DNA of 34,415 nt from Flavobacterium sp. Its GTDB lineage: Bacteria > Bacteroidota > Bacteroidia > Flavobacteriales > Flavobacteriaceae. Shown piece by piece: positions 7,883-16,202 of this stretch (position 1 is its first letter; the number at the start of each line of letters is the position of its first letter). The DNA is taken from the NCBI GenBank assembly GCA_030151565.1, contig JASLDM010000040.1:1-34415 (forward strand). Direction: 5' to 3'. The notes under the pieces were generated by a model. It ran no database searches, was not told where the DNA came from, and worked only from the letters and a program-made list of their open reading frames with translations. Both the position numbers and the translations under genes were made by a program.

Positions 7883-9286
7883 ATGAAAAGAATTGAAAGT
7901 GACTTAATCGGTAAATTAGAAATTCCAATGGATGCTTACTATGGCGTTCAAACTCAAAGAGGAATTGATAACTTTAATATTACAGGGGTTAAATTATATA
8001 ATTACCCTACAGTAATCAAAGGATTGGCTTATGTAAAATGGGCTGCTGTTTTAGCGAATCATGAATTCGGTTTAATTAAAGAAGATGTGAAAAATGCAGT
8101 TGTAGAAGCTTGTAAAGAAGTATTAACAGGTAAATTTGACAGCCAATTTCCTGTCGATATGATACAAGGTGGCGCAGGAACTTCTACAAACATGAATGCA
8201 AATGAGGTAATTGCAAATATTGCTTTAGAAAAAATGGGACACCCTAAAGGAGCATATGAATTTTGTTCTCCTCACGATGTATTAAATTGTTCGCAATCAA
8301 CAAATGATGCATACCCAGCAGCAATTGTAATTGCCATTTCATTAGCAAACAAAACTTTTGTACAGCAATTAAAAGCATTGGCTGATTCATTTAGAAGTAA
8401 AGCTAAAGAATACGAGAATGCAATCAAGATGGGAAGAACACATCTTCAAGATGCTGTTCCAATGACATTCGGTCAAATGTTCACTTCTTATGCAGATACT
8501 ATTGAAATTGAAATTCAAAAATTAAATACAGCTGCAAATGACTGCTTAGAAATAAGCATGGGAGCTACAGCAATTGGAACAGGAATTAACGCTGTACCTG
8601 GTTACGCAGAATTGTGTACTGAAAAAATGGCTGAAGTAACAAATTTACCTATTAAAAAAGCAGCTAACTTTATCGAGGCAACACCTGACACTTCAAGCTT
8701 TGTTAGCTATTCTTCTGCAGTAAAAAGACTAGCTACTAAACTTTCTCGTTTAATGAATGATTTGCGTATGTTGTCTTCTGGACCTAGATGTGGTTTAAGT
8801 GAAATCAACCTTCCAGGAATGCAACCAGGATCTTCTATTATGCCAGGAAAAGTTAATCCTGTAATGCCTGAATCAGTAAATCAAACTTGTTTTAAAGTCA
8901 TTGGAAATGATCTAGCTGTTACACTTGCATCAGAAGCTGGGCAGTTACAATTAAACGTAATGGAACCTGTAATTATATACAGTGTTTTAGAATCTGTTAC
9001 AATTTTAGGAAATGCAATTGATGGTTTGAGAACTAAATGTATTGATGGCATTACAATCAACGAACAACATTGTAAAGAAGTTGTCTTAAATAGTATTGGT
9101 ATTGTAACGGCATTAAATCCTTACATCGGATATAAAAACAGTACAGAAATTGCAAAAGAAGCTTTAGATAAAAAATTAAGTGTTTACGATTTAATTTTAG
9201 AAAGAGGTATTTTAACCAAAGAACAATTAGATACCATCTTAGATCCTAAACATATGACTCAACCTACAGCATTAATTAAGTTATAG
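7883..9286 (+). CDS. aspA: Aspartate ammonia-lyase
   Basis: Cytoplasmic deamination of L-aspartate to fumarate and ammonia. The 467-residue length is normal for AspA. The fumarase/aspartase superfamily signature GSSIMPGKVNP is at 316-326, with the catalytic Ser in this loop (318). GTSTNMN is at 99-105, SQSTNDAYP near 138-145 and GRTHLQDAVP at 184-193. An aspartase is favoured over a fumarase by the start (ESDLIGKLEIP) and by the operon, which also holds an asparaginase and a dicarboxylate carrier. The stop is 39 bases from the asparaginase start. Confidence 0.93.
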   Translation: MKRIESDLIGKLEIPMDAYYGVQTQRGIDNFNITGVKLYNYPTVIKGLAYVKWAAVLANHEFGLIKEDVKNAVVEACKEVLTGKFDSQFPVDMIQGGAGTSTNMNANEVIANIALEKMGHPKGAYEFCSPHDVLNCSQSTNDAYPAAIVIAISLANKTFVQQLKALADSFRSKAKEYENAIKMGRTHLQDAVPMTFGQMFTSYADTIEIEIQKLNTAANDCLEISMGATAIGTGINAVPGYAELCTEKMAEVTNLPIKKAANFIEATPDTSSFVSYSSAVKRLATKLSRLMNDLRMLSSGPRCGLSEINLPGMQPGSSIMPGKVNPVMPESVNQTCFKVIGNDLAVTLASEAGQLQLNVMEPVIIYSVLESVTILGNAIDGLRTKCIDGITINEQHCKEVVLNSIGIVTALNPYIGYKNSTEIAKEALDKKLSVYDLILERGILTKEQLDTILDPKHMTQPTALIKL

Positions 9287-9325
9287 TTTGTAAATACAAA
9301 ATTATAAACCTGATACATCATTAAG

Positions 9326-10414
9326 ATGAAACATTTTATAAGAATATATTATTTTACAAATCTAAAACATTTAGCGTTTATTTTTATTGCCTTACTAATT
9401 TCAATAAGTTCTTTAGCACAAGATAAACCTACTGTATATGTATTAGCAACCGGAGGCACAATTGCTGGCTCCGGTGCTTCTGAAACAAGCTCTGCATACA
9501 CTGCTGGAGGAATTAGTGTAGAACAACTCCTCGAAGCTGTCCCTGCTATTTCAAAAGTGGCGAATATCAAAAGCGAACAAATCGCTAATATTGGAAGTCA
9601 GAATATGACTCAAAGCGTTTGGTTAACACTCGCAAATCGCATCAATACTCTTTCAAAAGATCATAATATTTCAGGTTTTGTTATTACACACGGAACGGAT
9701 ACCCAAGATGAAACGGCGTATTTTTTAAACTTAACAGTAAAAACAGAAAAACCAATTGTATTAGTTGGGTCCATGCGTCCGGCAACAGCTATAGGTGCTG
9801 ATGGTCCAAGAAATTTATTTAATGCAATTGCCTGTGCTGCATCTCCTCTCTCCATTGGCCAAGGCGTAATGGTAGTCATGGATGATCAAATAATTGGAGC
9901 CGACGATATCCAAAAAACGCATACTCTTTCTGTTGGAACTTTTGAGAATCCAAACTATGGCCCATTAGGTTTTATGTATAATGAGAAACCTATTTATACT
10001 AGAAAAACAATAAAAAAACACAATACCCAAAGTGAATTTGACATTACTGGTCTAAAAAAACTACCAAGAGTTGATATTATCATGGGGTATGCAGATGCCG
10101 ATGATCTTTTCATTAAAACCGCTTTAGAAAATGATGCAAAAGGTATTGTCTATGCTGGGGTAGGAAATGGAAACATGTCTACAGATGTTCTTAATACATT
10201 AACTAAAGCTGTAACTAAAAATAAAATAGCTGTTGTTCGCGCTTCAAGACTTCCTTCAGGACCAACATCACAATGGGATGAAATAGATGATGAAACTGCC
10301 GGATTTGCTACATCTTGGTTTTTAACCCCACAAAAGGCTAGAATACTTTTAATGCTTGCATTAACAAAAACGAATGACTACAAAGAAATTCAAAGAATGT
10401 TTGTTGAATACTAA
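9326..10414 (+). CDS. ansB: Type II (periplasmic) L-asparaginase
   Basis: Hydrolyses asparagine to aspartate and ammonia. A rather long N-region (about 16 residues) precedes a hydrophobic helix, with a likely signal-peptidase cleavage after SLAQ (about 32), placing the enzyme in the periplasm. Both asparaginase motifs are intact. ATGGTIAGSG (41-50) has the nucleophile Thr45, and THGTDTQDETA (121-131) has Thr124-Asp125, with Lys197 in QKTHT completing the second triad; Tyr58 matches the mobile-loop tyrosine. Its aspartate product would feed the transporter and AspA encoded upstream. 11 bases separate it from the porin gene. Confidence 0.94.
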   Translation: MKHFIRIYYFTNLKHLAFIFIALLISISSLAQDKPTVYVLATGGTIAGSGASETSSAYTAGGISVEQLLEAVPAISKVANIKSEQIANIGSQNMTQSVWLTLANRINTLSKDHNISGFVITHGTDTQDETAYFLNLTVKTEKPIVLVGSMRPATAIGADGPRNLFNAIACAASPLSIGQGVMVVMDDQIIGADDIQKTHTLSVGTFENPNYGPLGFMYNEKPIYTRKTIKKHNTQSEFDITGLKKLPRVDIIMGYADADDLFIKTALENDAKGIVYAGVGNGNMSTDVLNTLTKAVTKNKIAVVRASRLPSGPTSQWDEIDDETAGFATSWFLTPQKARILLMLALTKTNDYKEIQRMFVEY

Positions 10415-10425
10415 AAAAACAAATC

Positions 10426-11451
10426 ATGAAAAAAATATTTTTGACAGGATTGTTAAGCTTGGCAATTTTTACACAAGCCGTAGCTCAAGAGGATAAACAA
10501 GAAACACCAAAACTACTAAATATTGATATAGATACACGTTTTGATTTCAAATCCGATTTTGATACAGAATATTCATTTCAAACTAAAAACATAAAAGTTA
10601 TATTAACTGGTGAAATTGCTCCAGGAGTTAGATACCGTATTAGACAACGTCTAAACAAACCGCAAGATCCATTAGCAAGAGACAACACTTCAAAGGCTAC
10701 AGATCATGCGTATTTACAATTTGACGTTGGTAATGATTTAACCTTTACTGTTGGTAAGCAATCTGTTCAATTTGGTACTTTTGAATTTAGCTATAATCCT
10801 TCAGACATTTATCTTAGTAGTTTAAATAACGGCGATTTAGATTCATATAAATTAGGAATTAATACTGCATATCGCATTAAAGATCAAACCCTAAACTTTC
10901 AATTAATTAATGGTGACGCACCACAATTCGCTTCTAAAGATTATGCAAAAAAAGGGTTTGGAGGATTATTTCTATGGGAAGGAAGCTTGTTCCAAGGTGT
11001 ATTTAATACACGATATGGAATAGGTATATTTCATTATGACACAAAGAAATACCTACCGTGGATAACCATTGGAAACCGTTTAAATCTTAATGATTTCACA
11101 GTTGAACTTGATTGGTTTAAAGGTGAGAAAAATGCGGAATTATTTGAAGAAGAAATGTTGGTACACGATCAATCTGTCGTTTTCAACTTAATTTATAAAG
11201 TAGGTAAATTTTCACCTCAAGTAAAAGCGGTTTGGGATCAAAGAAAAACCCATAATAACTTTATAAATTTTAAACAAGACAATGAAGCAACTAAATCATT
11301 TCAAGCAGCTTTGGAATATTATCCTTTCGAATCTGAACGTTTAAAAGATTTACGCTTTCACACAGCTTTTCAATATAAAGACTACAACACAGATAAGAAA
11401 AATGAGAATATATTCTTAGTTGGAGTTCGCTGGATGTTTAACGTATTATAA
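10426..11451 (+). CDS. Outer-membrane porin, OprP/OprO-like beta-barrel
   Basis: A 341-residue protein with a signal peptide (about 1-21, cleavage after AVAQ), then alternating amphipathic strands and a C-terminal strand ending GVRWMFNVL. The pattern TVGKQSVQFGTFE with YNPSDIYL resembles the pore-loop region of the phosphate-selective porin family. Last gene of the dcu-aspA-ansB operon, directly before a terminator; its likely job is to let asparagine, aspartate or dicarboxylates cross the outer membrane. Substrate choice is inferred only from position. Confidence 0.75.
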   Translation: MKKIFLTGLLSLAIFTQAVAQEDKQETPKLLNIDIDTRFDFKSDFDTEYSFQTKNIKVILTGEIAPGVRYRIRQRLNKPQDPLARDNTSKATDHAYLQFDVGNDLTFTVGKQSVQFGTFEFSYNPSDIYLSSLNNGDLDSYKLGINTAYRIKDQTLNFQLINGDAPQFASKDYAKKGFGGLFLWEGSLFQGVFNTRYGIGIFHYDTKKYLPWITIGNRLNLNDFTVELDWFKGEKNAELFEEEMLVHDQSVVFNLIYKVGKFSPQVKAVWDQRKTHNNFINFKQDNEATKSFQAALEYYPFESERLKDLRFHTAFQYKDYNTDKKNENIFLVGVRWMFNVL

Positions 11452-11453
11452 AT

Positions 11454-11487
11454 AAAAAGCCGATCTAAAAATTTAGATCGGCTTTTT
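11454..11487. terminator. Bidirectional terminator between the porin and fabI
   Basis: Arms 11454-11469 and 11472-11487 are perfectly complementary. The core AAAGCCGATCTAAA is flanked by A and T runs on both sides, so it can end transcription from either direction. Confidence 0.92.
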
Positions 11488-11517
11488 ATTTATAATCAGC
11501 TTAAAATTTCACATCTT

Positions 11518-12351
11518 TTATTCCTCTTCAGATTGACCTAAACCACGCTCGAAAGCTTCCATAACTTCCTGGCTTACTCCCATATTGGAAAAACCTCCAT
11601 CATGAAATAAGTTCTGCAGTGTTACTTTTCGCGTCAAATCAGAAAACATCATCACAACATAGTCTGCACATTCAGCAGCTGAGGCATTTCCTAATGGAGA
11701 CATTTTATCAGCATATGCATAAAAACCTGAAAAGCCTTTGACTCCCTGACCCGCAGTTGTTGCTGTAGGTGATTGAGATATTGTGTTTACACGAACTTGT
11801 TTATTCTTTCCAAAGAAATATCCGAAACTACGTGCAATTGACTCTAAATAAGCCTTATTATCCACCATATCATTATAATCAGGAAAAACACGTTGAGCAG
11901 CCATATAGCTTAAAGCTACAATACTTCCCCATTTAGACATAGCATCTTTCTTATATAAAACTTGCATAACTTTATGAAAAGAAACAGCTGAAACATCCCA
12001 TCCTTTTGTTGTAAAATCATATCGATTTTCGGTATAAGAAATATTTTTTCTAACATTTACAGACATTCCTATAGAATGTAGTACAAAATCTATTTTCCCA
12101 CCCAAAATCTCTACAGCAGCATCAACCAGCTTTTCAATATCTTCCACAGACGTAGCGTCAGCCGCAATTATTTCAGAGCCTGTTTTAGCTGCTAGTTGAT
12201 CTAACGTTCCCATACGCATAGCAATAGGAGCATTCGTTAATACAAAGGTACCTCCTTCTTCATGAACGCGTTCTGCTGTTTTCCAAGCAATCGAATTCTC
12301 ATCCAAAGCACCGAAGATAATTCCTCTTTTTCCTTTTAATAAATTATACAT
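11518..12351 (-). CDS. fabI: Enoyl-[acyl-carrier-protein] reductase FabI
   Basis: Last step of the fatty-acid elongation cycle, NAD(P)H-dependent; cytoplasmic. At 277 residues it is slightly longer than E. coli FabI (262) owing to an acidic C-terminal tail. The dinucleotide-binding start (GIIFGALDENSIAW, 11-23) has the FabI SIAW. Catalytic Tyr149, Tyr159 and Lys166 keep the FabI spacing (Tyr-x9-Tyr-x6-Lys). The substrate-loop region is TATTAGQGVKGF. It lies 11 bases after fabV, with which it is surely co-transcribed. Having two enoyl reductases side by side is unusual. Confidence 0.93.
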   Translation of the reverse strand: MYNLLKGKRGIIFGALDENSIAWKTAERVHEEGGTFVLTNAPIAMRMGTLDQLAAKTGSEIIAADATSVEDIEKLVDAAVEILGGKIDFVLHSIGMSVNVRKNISYTENRYDFTTKGWDVSAVSFHKVMQVLYKKDAMSKWGSIVALSYMAAQRVFPDYNDMVDNKAYLESIARSFGYFFGKNKQVRVNTISQSPTATTAGQGVKGFSGFYAYADKMSPLGNASAAECADYVVMMFSDLTRKVTLQNLFHDGGFSNMGVSQEVMEAFERGLGQSEEE

Positions 12352-12362
12352 GGTTACATAAT

Positions 12363-13556
12363 TTATTTGCCAATACTTGGTACTTGTACCATCTCATCTG
12401 TATCTGCTTTGTAATCTACTCCTTCCAAATCAAATCCAAACAAATGATAGAAATCTTTCCTATACCCCTCTAAATCTCCAATGCTAGGCAAGCTCTCTGT
12501 AGTAGCTTCCTTCCATAATTCAGCTACTTTATCTTGAATATCTTGACGCATTTCTAAATCGTCAATTCTTATTCTACCTTTGTCATCTGTAGGAATTCCT
12601 TCTCCTAAATACAATCTTTCAGAAAATAATCGTTGAATTTGTTCAATACATCCTTCATGAACACCTTCTTGTTTCATTATTTTATATAAAAGCGAAATAT
12701 ACAATGGAATTACAGGAATAGCTGAACTAGCTTGAGTAACTAAAGCTTTATTCACAGAAACATAAGCTTTACCTCCTATGTCTTTTAATTGTTCAGTTAT
12801 TTCAAATGCTGTAGCTTCTAAATGATCTTTAGCACGTCCAATTGTACCTTTTCTATAAACAGCTTCTGTCAATTCAGGCCCAATATAAGAGTAAGCAACT
12901 GTCATAGCGTTAGGGGCTAAAACTCCTGCATCTTGCAAGTCTTTCATCCATAGAGCCCAATCTTCACCTCCCATAACCTTTACTGTATTTTCAATATCTT
13001 CTTGATTACAAGGTTCTATTGAAATTTCAGAAACTTTTCCAGTGTGAAAATCAACGGTTTTATTTGAAAAAGGCGCACCAATAGGCTTTAAGACAGATCT
13101 ATGTAAAACTCCTGTTGCAGGATCCATACGAACTGGAGAAGCCAAACTATAGATTACCAAATCAACTTGACCTAAGTCTTCTTTTATTAAGTTAATTGTT
13201 TGCTGCTTTACTTCATTAGAAAATGCATCTCCGTTAATGCTTTTTGCATATAATCCTTCATGATGAGCCTCTTCTTCAAAAGCTACTGAATTATACCAAC
13301 CTGGAGTTGCGGTTTTTCCTGTATTAGGTTCTTTTTCAAAAAAAACTCCAATAGTTGAAGCCTTAGATCCAAAAGCACTTGTTATTCTTGAAGCTAAACC
13401 AAAACCTGTTGAAGCTCCAATAATTAATACTTTTTTTGCGCCATCTATCGCTCCTTTTGATTTAATATAGGCTATTTGATTTTTTACATTTTGTTTACAT
13501 CCCTCTGGGTGAGCTGTTAAACAAATGAATCCTCTCATTCTTGGTTCTATTATCAT
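12363..13556 (-). CDS. fabV: Trans-2-enoyl-CoA/ACP reductase FabV (TER family)
   Basis: Reduces trans-2-enoyl thioesters with NADH; family members act as enoyl-ACP reductase or as trans-2-enoyl-CoA reductase. The 397-residue length is typical. The N-terminus has the family pattern RGFICLTAHPEGC, the nucleotide-binding loop is GASTGFGLASR (48-58), and the catalytic Tyr-x8-Lys is Tyr234/Lys243 (YRKGTIGRAK). FabV enzymes are known to tolerate triclosan better than FabI. Its own promoter lies at the end of recN; no terminator separates recN from it, so some read-through from the bamD operon is possible. Whether ACP or CoA is the substrate cannot be read from sequence. Confidence 0.93.
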   Translation of the reverse strand: MIIEPRMRGFICLTAHPEGCKQNVKNQIAYIKSKGAIDGAKKVLIIGASTGFGLASRITSAFGSKASTIGVFFEKEPNTGKTATPGWYNSVAFEEEAHHEGLYAKSINGDAFSNEVKQQTINLIKEDLGQVDLVIYSLASPVRMDPATGVLHRSVLKPIGAPFSNKTVDFHTGKVSEISIEPCNQEDIENTVKVMGGEDWALWMKDLQDAGVLAPNAMTVAYSYIGPELTEAVYRKGTIGRAKDHLEATAFEITEQLKDIGGKAYVSVNKALVTQASSAIPVIPLYISLLYKIMKQEGVHEGCIEQIQRLFSERLYLGEGIPTDDKGRIRIDDLEMRQDIQDKVAELWKEATTESLPSIGDLEGYRKDFYHLFGFDLEGVDYKADTDEMVQVPSIGK

Positions 13557-13624
13557 ATCTATATAGAATTTATACCTGTTGAAGGTAGTTCTTTTTTGTC
13601 ATTGTACTTATTATATTGAAGAAA

Positions 13625-13656
13625 CAAATATAAAGTTTATAAATTAGTTCAACAAA
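13625..13656 (-). promoter_or_regulatory. Promoter of fabV-fabI
   Basis: On the minus strand TTTG (13653-13656), a 20-base spacer and TATATTTG (13625-13632) match both boxes of the Bacteroidota promoter. The -33 box lies inside the last codons of recN. The leader would be about 60 bases. Confidence 0.7.
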
Positions 13657-15296
13657 GCTTCTGCGTGTTGTAATGCAGATTCGGTGATATCTTTTCCCGA
13701 AAGCATTTGAGCTATTTCACGAATTCTAGATTCACGATCTAATAAAATTAATTGTGATGTAGTTGTATCCTCATCTGATGTTTTAAAAACTTTAAAATGC
13801 TGTTTACCTTTAGAAGCAATCTGAGGTAAATGTGTAATAGCAAAAACTTGCATATATTCACTCATATCCCGCATAATATCTCCCATCTTATCTGCAACTT
13901 CACCAGAAACTCCTGTATCAATTTCATCAAAAATAATGGTCGGTAAATTAGAATATCGCGCTAATATTGCTTTTATCGCCAACATAATTCGAGATAACTC
14001 CCCTCCTGATGCCACTTTTTTAAGCAATCCAAAATCCATACCCTTGTTAGCCGAAAACAATAAAACAACTTCATCTCGGCCATTACTCAAAAACTGATTT
14101 GCATCAGTCAAAGAAATTTTAAAGCTTGCATTAGGCATTCCTAAAAGACTTAAAATAGCAATCAATTGATTTTGCAAATCTGGAATTGCATTATTTCTTT
14201 TATCGCGAATTAATAAGCTTAACTTGGTCAAGCACTCGTCCACAATCAACAATTCCTTTTGAATATCTTGAATTTTATCTTCTAAATCAGTCGCTTTAAA
14301 GACTTGTTGACTAAGTGATGCTTCTATATCTAGAAGTTCAGCAACGGATGTTACTTGATGTTTTTTCTGTAAAGAATAAATCAATTGAAGTTTTTCATTA
14401 ATAAGGTGAAGCCTTTCTGGATCAACAACTACTGATTCTAATTGATTTTCCAACTCACCTGCTAAGTCAATTAATTCAATTTCAGAACTAACAATACGAT
14501 TATATAAATCATCATAGTCTTTGGATAGCGAAGCAGTTTTCTGAAGGTGATTACGAATTTCTTTTAAATTGCTAATAATCCCTATTCCATCTTCACTTAG
14601 TAAAGACCAAGAATGACTGAAGCTTTCCTTTACAAACTCTACATTATTAATTTTATCATATTCCGACTCTAATTCTTCTTGATCAACACCTTCTAAATTA
14701 GCAACTTGTAATTCCTCAAGTAAAAAACTTGTATAATCTTGCTCTTTGAGTAATTCTGCCCATTGTTTCTCACAATTAGACAAATTTGACTGCAGTTTTT
14801 TAAATCTCTTTAATTCAACTTGATATTCTCGCAATAGTTCAGCATTATTTGCAATAGAGTCAATAATTTGAATTTGATAGTTCTCATCGGATAATTCCTG
14901 AGTTTGATGCTGGGAGTGAATATCTATCAAAAAAACACTTAACGCTTGTAAAGCTGTTAAATTAACCGGACTATCATTTACAAAAGCACGTGATTTACCT
15001 GAAGGTAAAATCTCACGTCGAATAATTGTTGTAGGTTCGTAATCTAAATCTAATTGTTCAAAAAGCGCTTTTAAATTATATTGATCTACAGAAAAATGTC
15101 CCTCAATAACACATTTTTCTTCGTTATTTTTTAAAGCTCCTAAATCAGCTCGTTTACCCTGTAATAGTCCTAAAGCTCCAAGTATAATAGACTTTCCCGC
15201 ACCAGTCTCACCAGTAATAATGGTAAATCCTTCGGAAAAATTAATATCCAAAGCCTCAATTAAAGCAAAATTCTTTATTGATAAAGCGCTTAACAT
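13644..15296 (-). CDS. recN: DNA repair protein RecN
   Basis: SMC-like ATPase acting at double-strand breaks. 550 residues, normal for RecN. The N-terminus LSIKNFALIEALDINF and Walker A GETGAGKS (29-36) are typical; central coiled-coil arms rich in Glu/Lys/Leu span about 155-360. The C-terminal half has the ABC signature ASGGELSRIMLAIK, a Walker B ending FDEIDTGVSG and the switch THLPQIAS. Last gene of the bamD-rpoZ-coaBC-DUF4835-recN run, starting 21 bases after the DUF4835 stop. No LexA/SOS box was recognised. Confidence 0.97.
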   Translation of the reverse strand: MLSALSIKNFALIEALDINFSEGFTIITGETGAGKSIILGALGLLQGKRADLGALKNNEEKCVIEGHFSVDQYNLKALFEQLDLDYEPTTIIRREILPSGKSRAFVNDSPVNLTALQALSVFLIDIHSQHQTQELSDENYQIQIIDSIANNAELLREYQVELKRFKKLQSNLSNCEKQWAELLKEQDYTSFLLEELQVANLEGVDQEELESEYDKINNVEFVKESFSHSWSLLSEDGIGIISNLKEIRNHLQKTASLSKDYDDLYNRIVSSEIELIDLAGELENQLESVVVDPERLHLINEKLQLIYSLQKKHQVTSVAELLDIEASLSQQVFKATDLEDKIQDIQKELLIVDECLTKLSLLIRDKRNNAIPDLQNQLIAILSLLGMPNASFKISLTDANQFLSNGRDEVVLLFSANKGMDFGLLKKVASGGELSRIMLAIKAILARYSNLPTIIFDEIDTGVSGEVADKMGDIMRDMSEYMQVFAITHLPQIASKGKQHFKVFKTSDEDTTTSQLILLDRESRIREIAQMLSGKDITESALQHAEALLN

Positions 15297-15317
15297 AATC
15301 GTAATTTGTATTAAGAT

Positions 15318-16202
15318 TTATAGATTATTCCACTTCGAAGCGTTTAGTGGATAAAGTTTGTTCAACAACTCGACAACAGCTTTTTTATTTTTATCCATTA
15401 CTCCTGCATACATCGCACTTATTTCATCTGTTTTCGCATCGAAAAAAACACGCAATAAAAAAGCATTAGGCCTTACTTTGTACAAATCTTCCAATCTTTT
15501 TAGAGCATTGAAAACCTCGTCTTTACCGTCTTGAGGCTTTTCTGCCATTATATCTAATCCCTTACGGTGATAGCTATACAATGCTTCTCGAAAACCTTTA
15601 TTAGAAGAAGATAATAAATCGGTTACCAAAAAATAACGGTTATTATTTCCATCTCCCTGCTTCCATCCTTTATAACCTGATTGTTGAGCCAAAGACGTTA
15701 TATTAGATGCATTTTGATAAAAAGAAGTACCTCCATTTAATGCAAAACTATCAGCATCTATTCCCAATATAATATTGACATAATAAGCAACCAAAGAAGT
15801 TAAATTAGAATCAAAACCATTTGGATTGTAAAACAAGCTTTCAAATTCGGTATAATTGAAACTTATATCGCGATCATTAAAGTTAAAGATCGGTGCATTA
15901 TAAGTTGTGTTGTAAATCATTCTAGACGATTGTACCTGTAAAGATCCTGCTACAATATTCCCATCGTAAGAAGATACATTTAAATAAAACACACAATCTA
16001 TCTTTTCTACATTCGAGACACTCTTTGATGTCCATTGGGTTGTATTTATAAACTCAGTTAAAGAAGTTTGTAACGTTTTAAAATAGGCTTGATTACTATT
16101 CCCAACCTGACTATGATTAATGTTTACTACTGCATTTATTTCCTGTCCCCAAGTTGTAATGAAACAAAAAAAACATCCGATAAGCCACAAAAATCTATGC
16201 AT
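15318..16202 (-). CDS. DUF4835 family protein (type IX secretion-associated, PorD-like)
   Basis: A 294-residue exported protein: signal peptide with Trp/Phe-rich core ending TTWGQ (about 20), then a soluble mixed sequence with no further membrane segments. The family is conserved next to coaBC and recN in Flavobacteriia and appears in some annotations as the type IX secretion/gliding factor PorD; I rely on memory for that name. It overlaps the 3' end of coaBC by 8 bases, so translation may be coupled. The function at molecular level is not clear. Confidence 0.8.
   Translation of the reverse strand: MHRFLWLIGCFFCFITTWGQEINAVVNINHSQVGNSNQAYFKTLQTSLTEFINTTQWTSKSVSNVEKIDCVFYLNVSSYDGNIVAGSLQVQSSRMIYNTTYNAPIFNFNDRDISFNYTEFESLFYNPNGFDSNLTSLVAYYVNIILGIDADSFALNGGTSFYQNASNITSLAQQSGYKGWKQGDGNNNRYFLVTDLLSSSNKGFREALYSYHRKGLDIMAEKPQDGKDEVFNALKRLEDLYKVRPNAFLLRVFFDAKTDEISAMYAGVMDKNKKAVVELLNKLYPLNASKWNNL

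Noticed and set aside
9287..9300. Inverted repeat TTTGTA-aa-TACAAA between aspA and ansB
   Set aside because: Only 6-base AT-rich arms with a 2-base gap; expected by chance in such DNA, no T run, so neither a terminator nor a supported operator.
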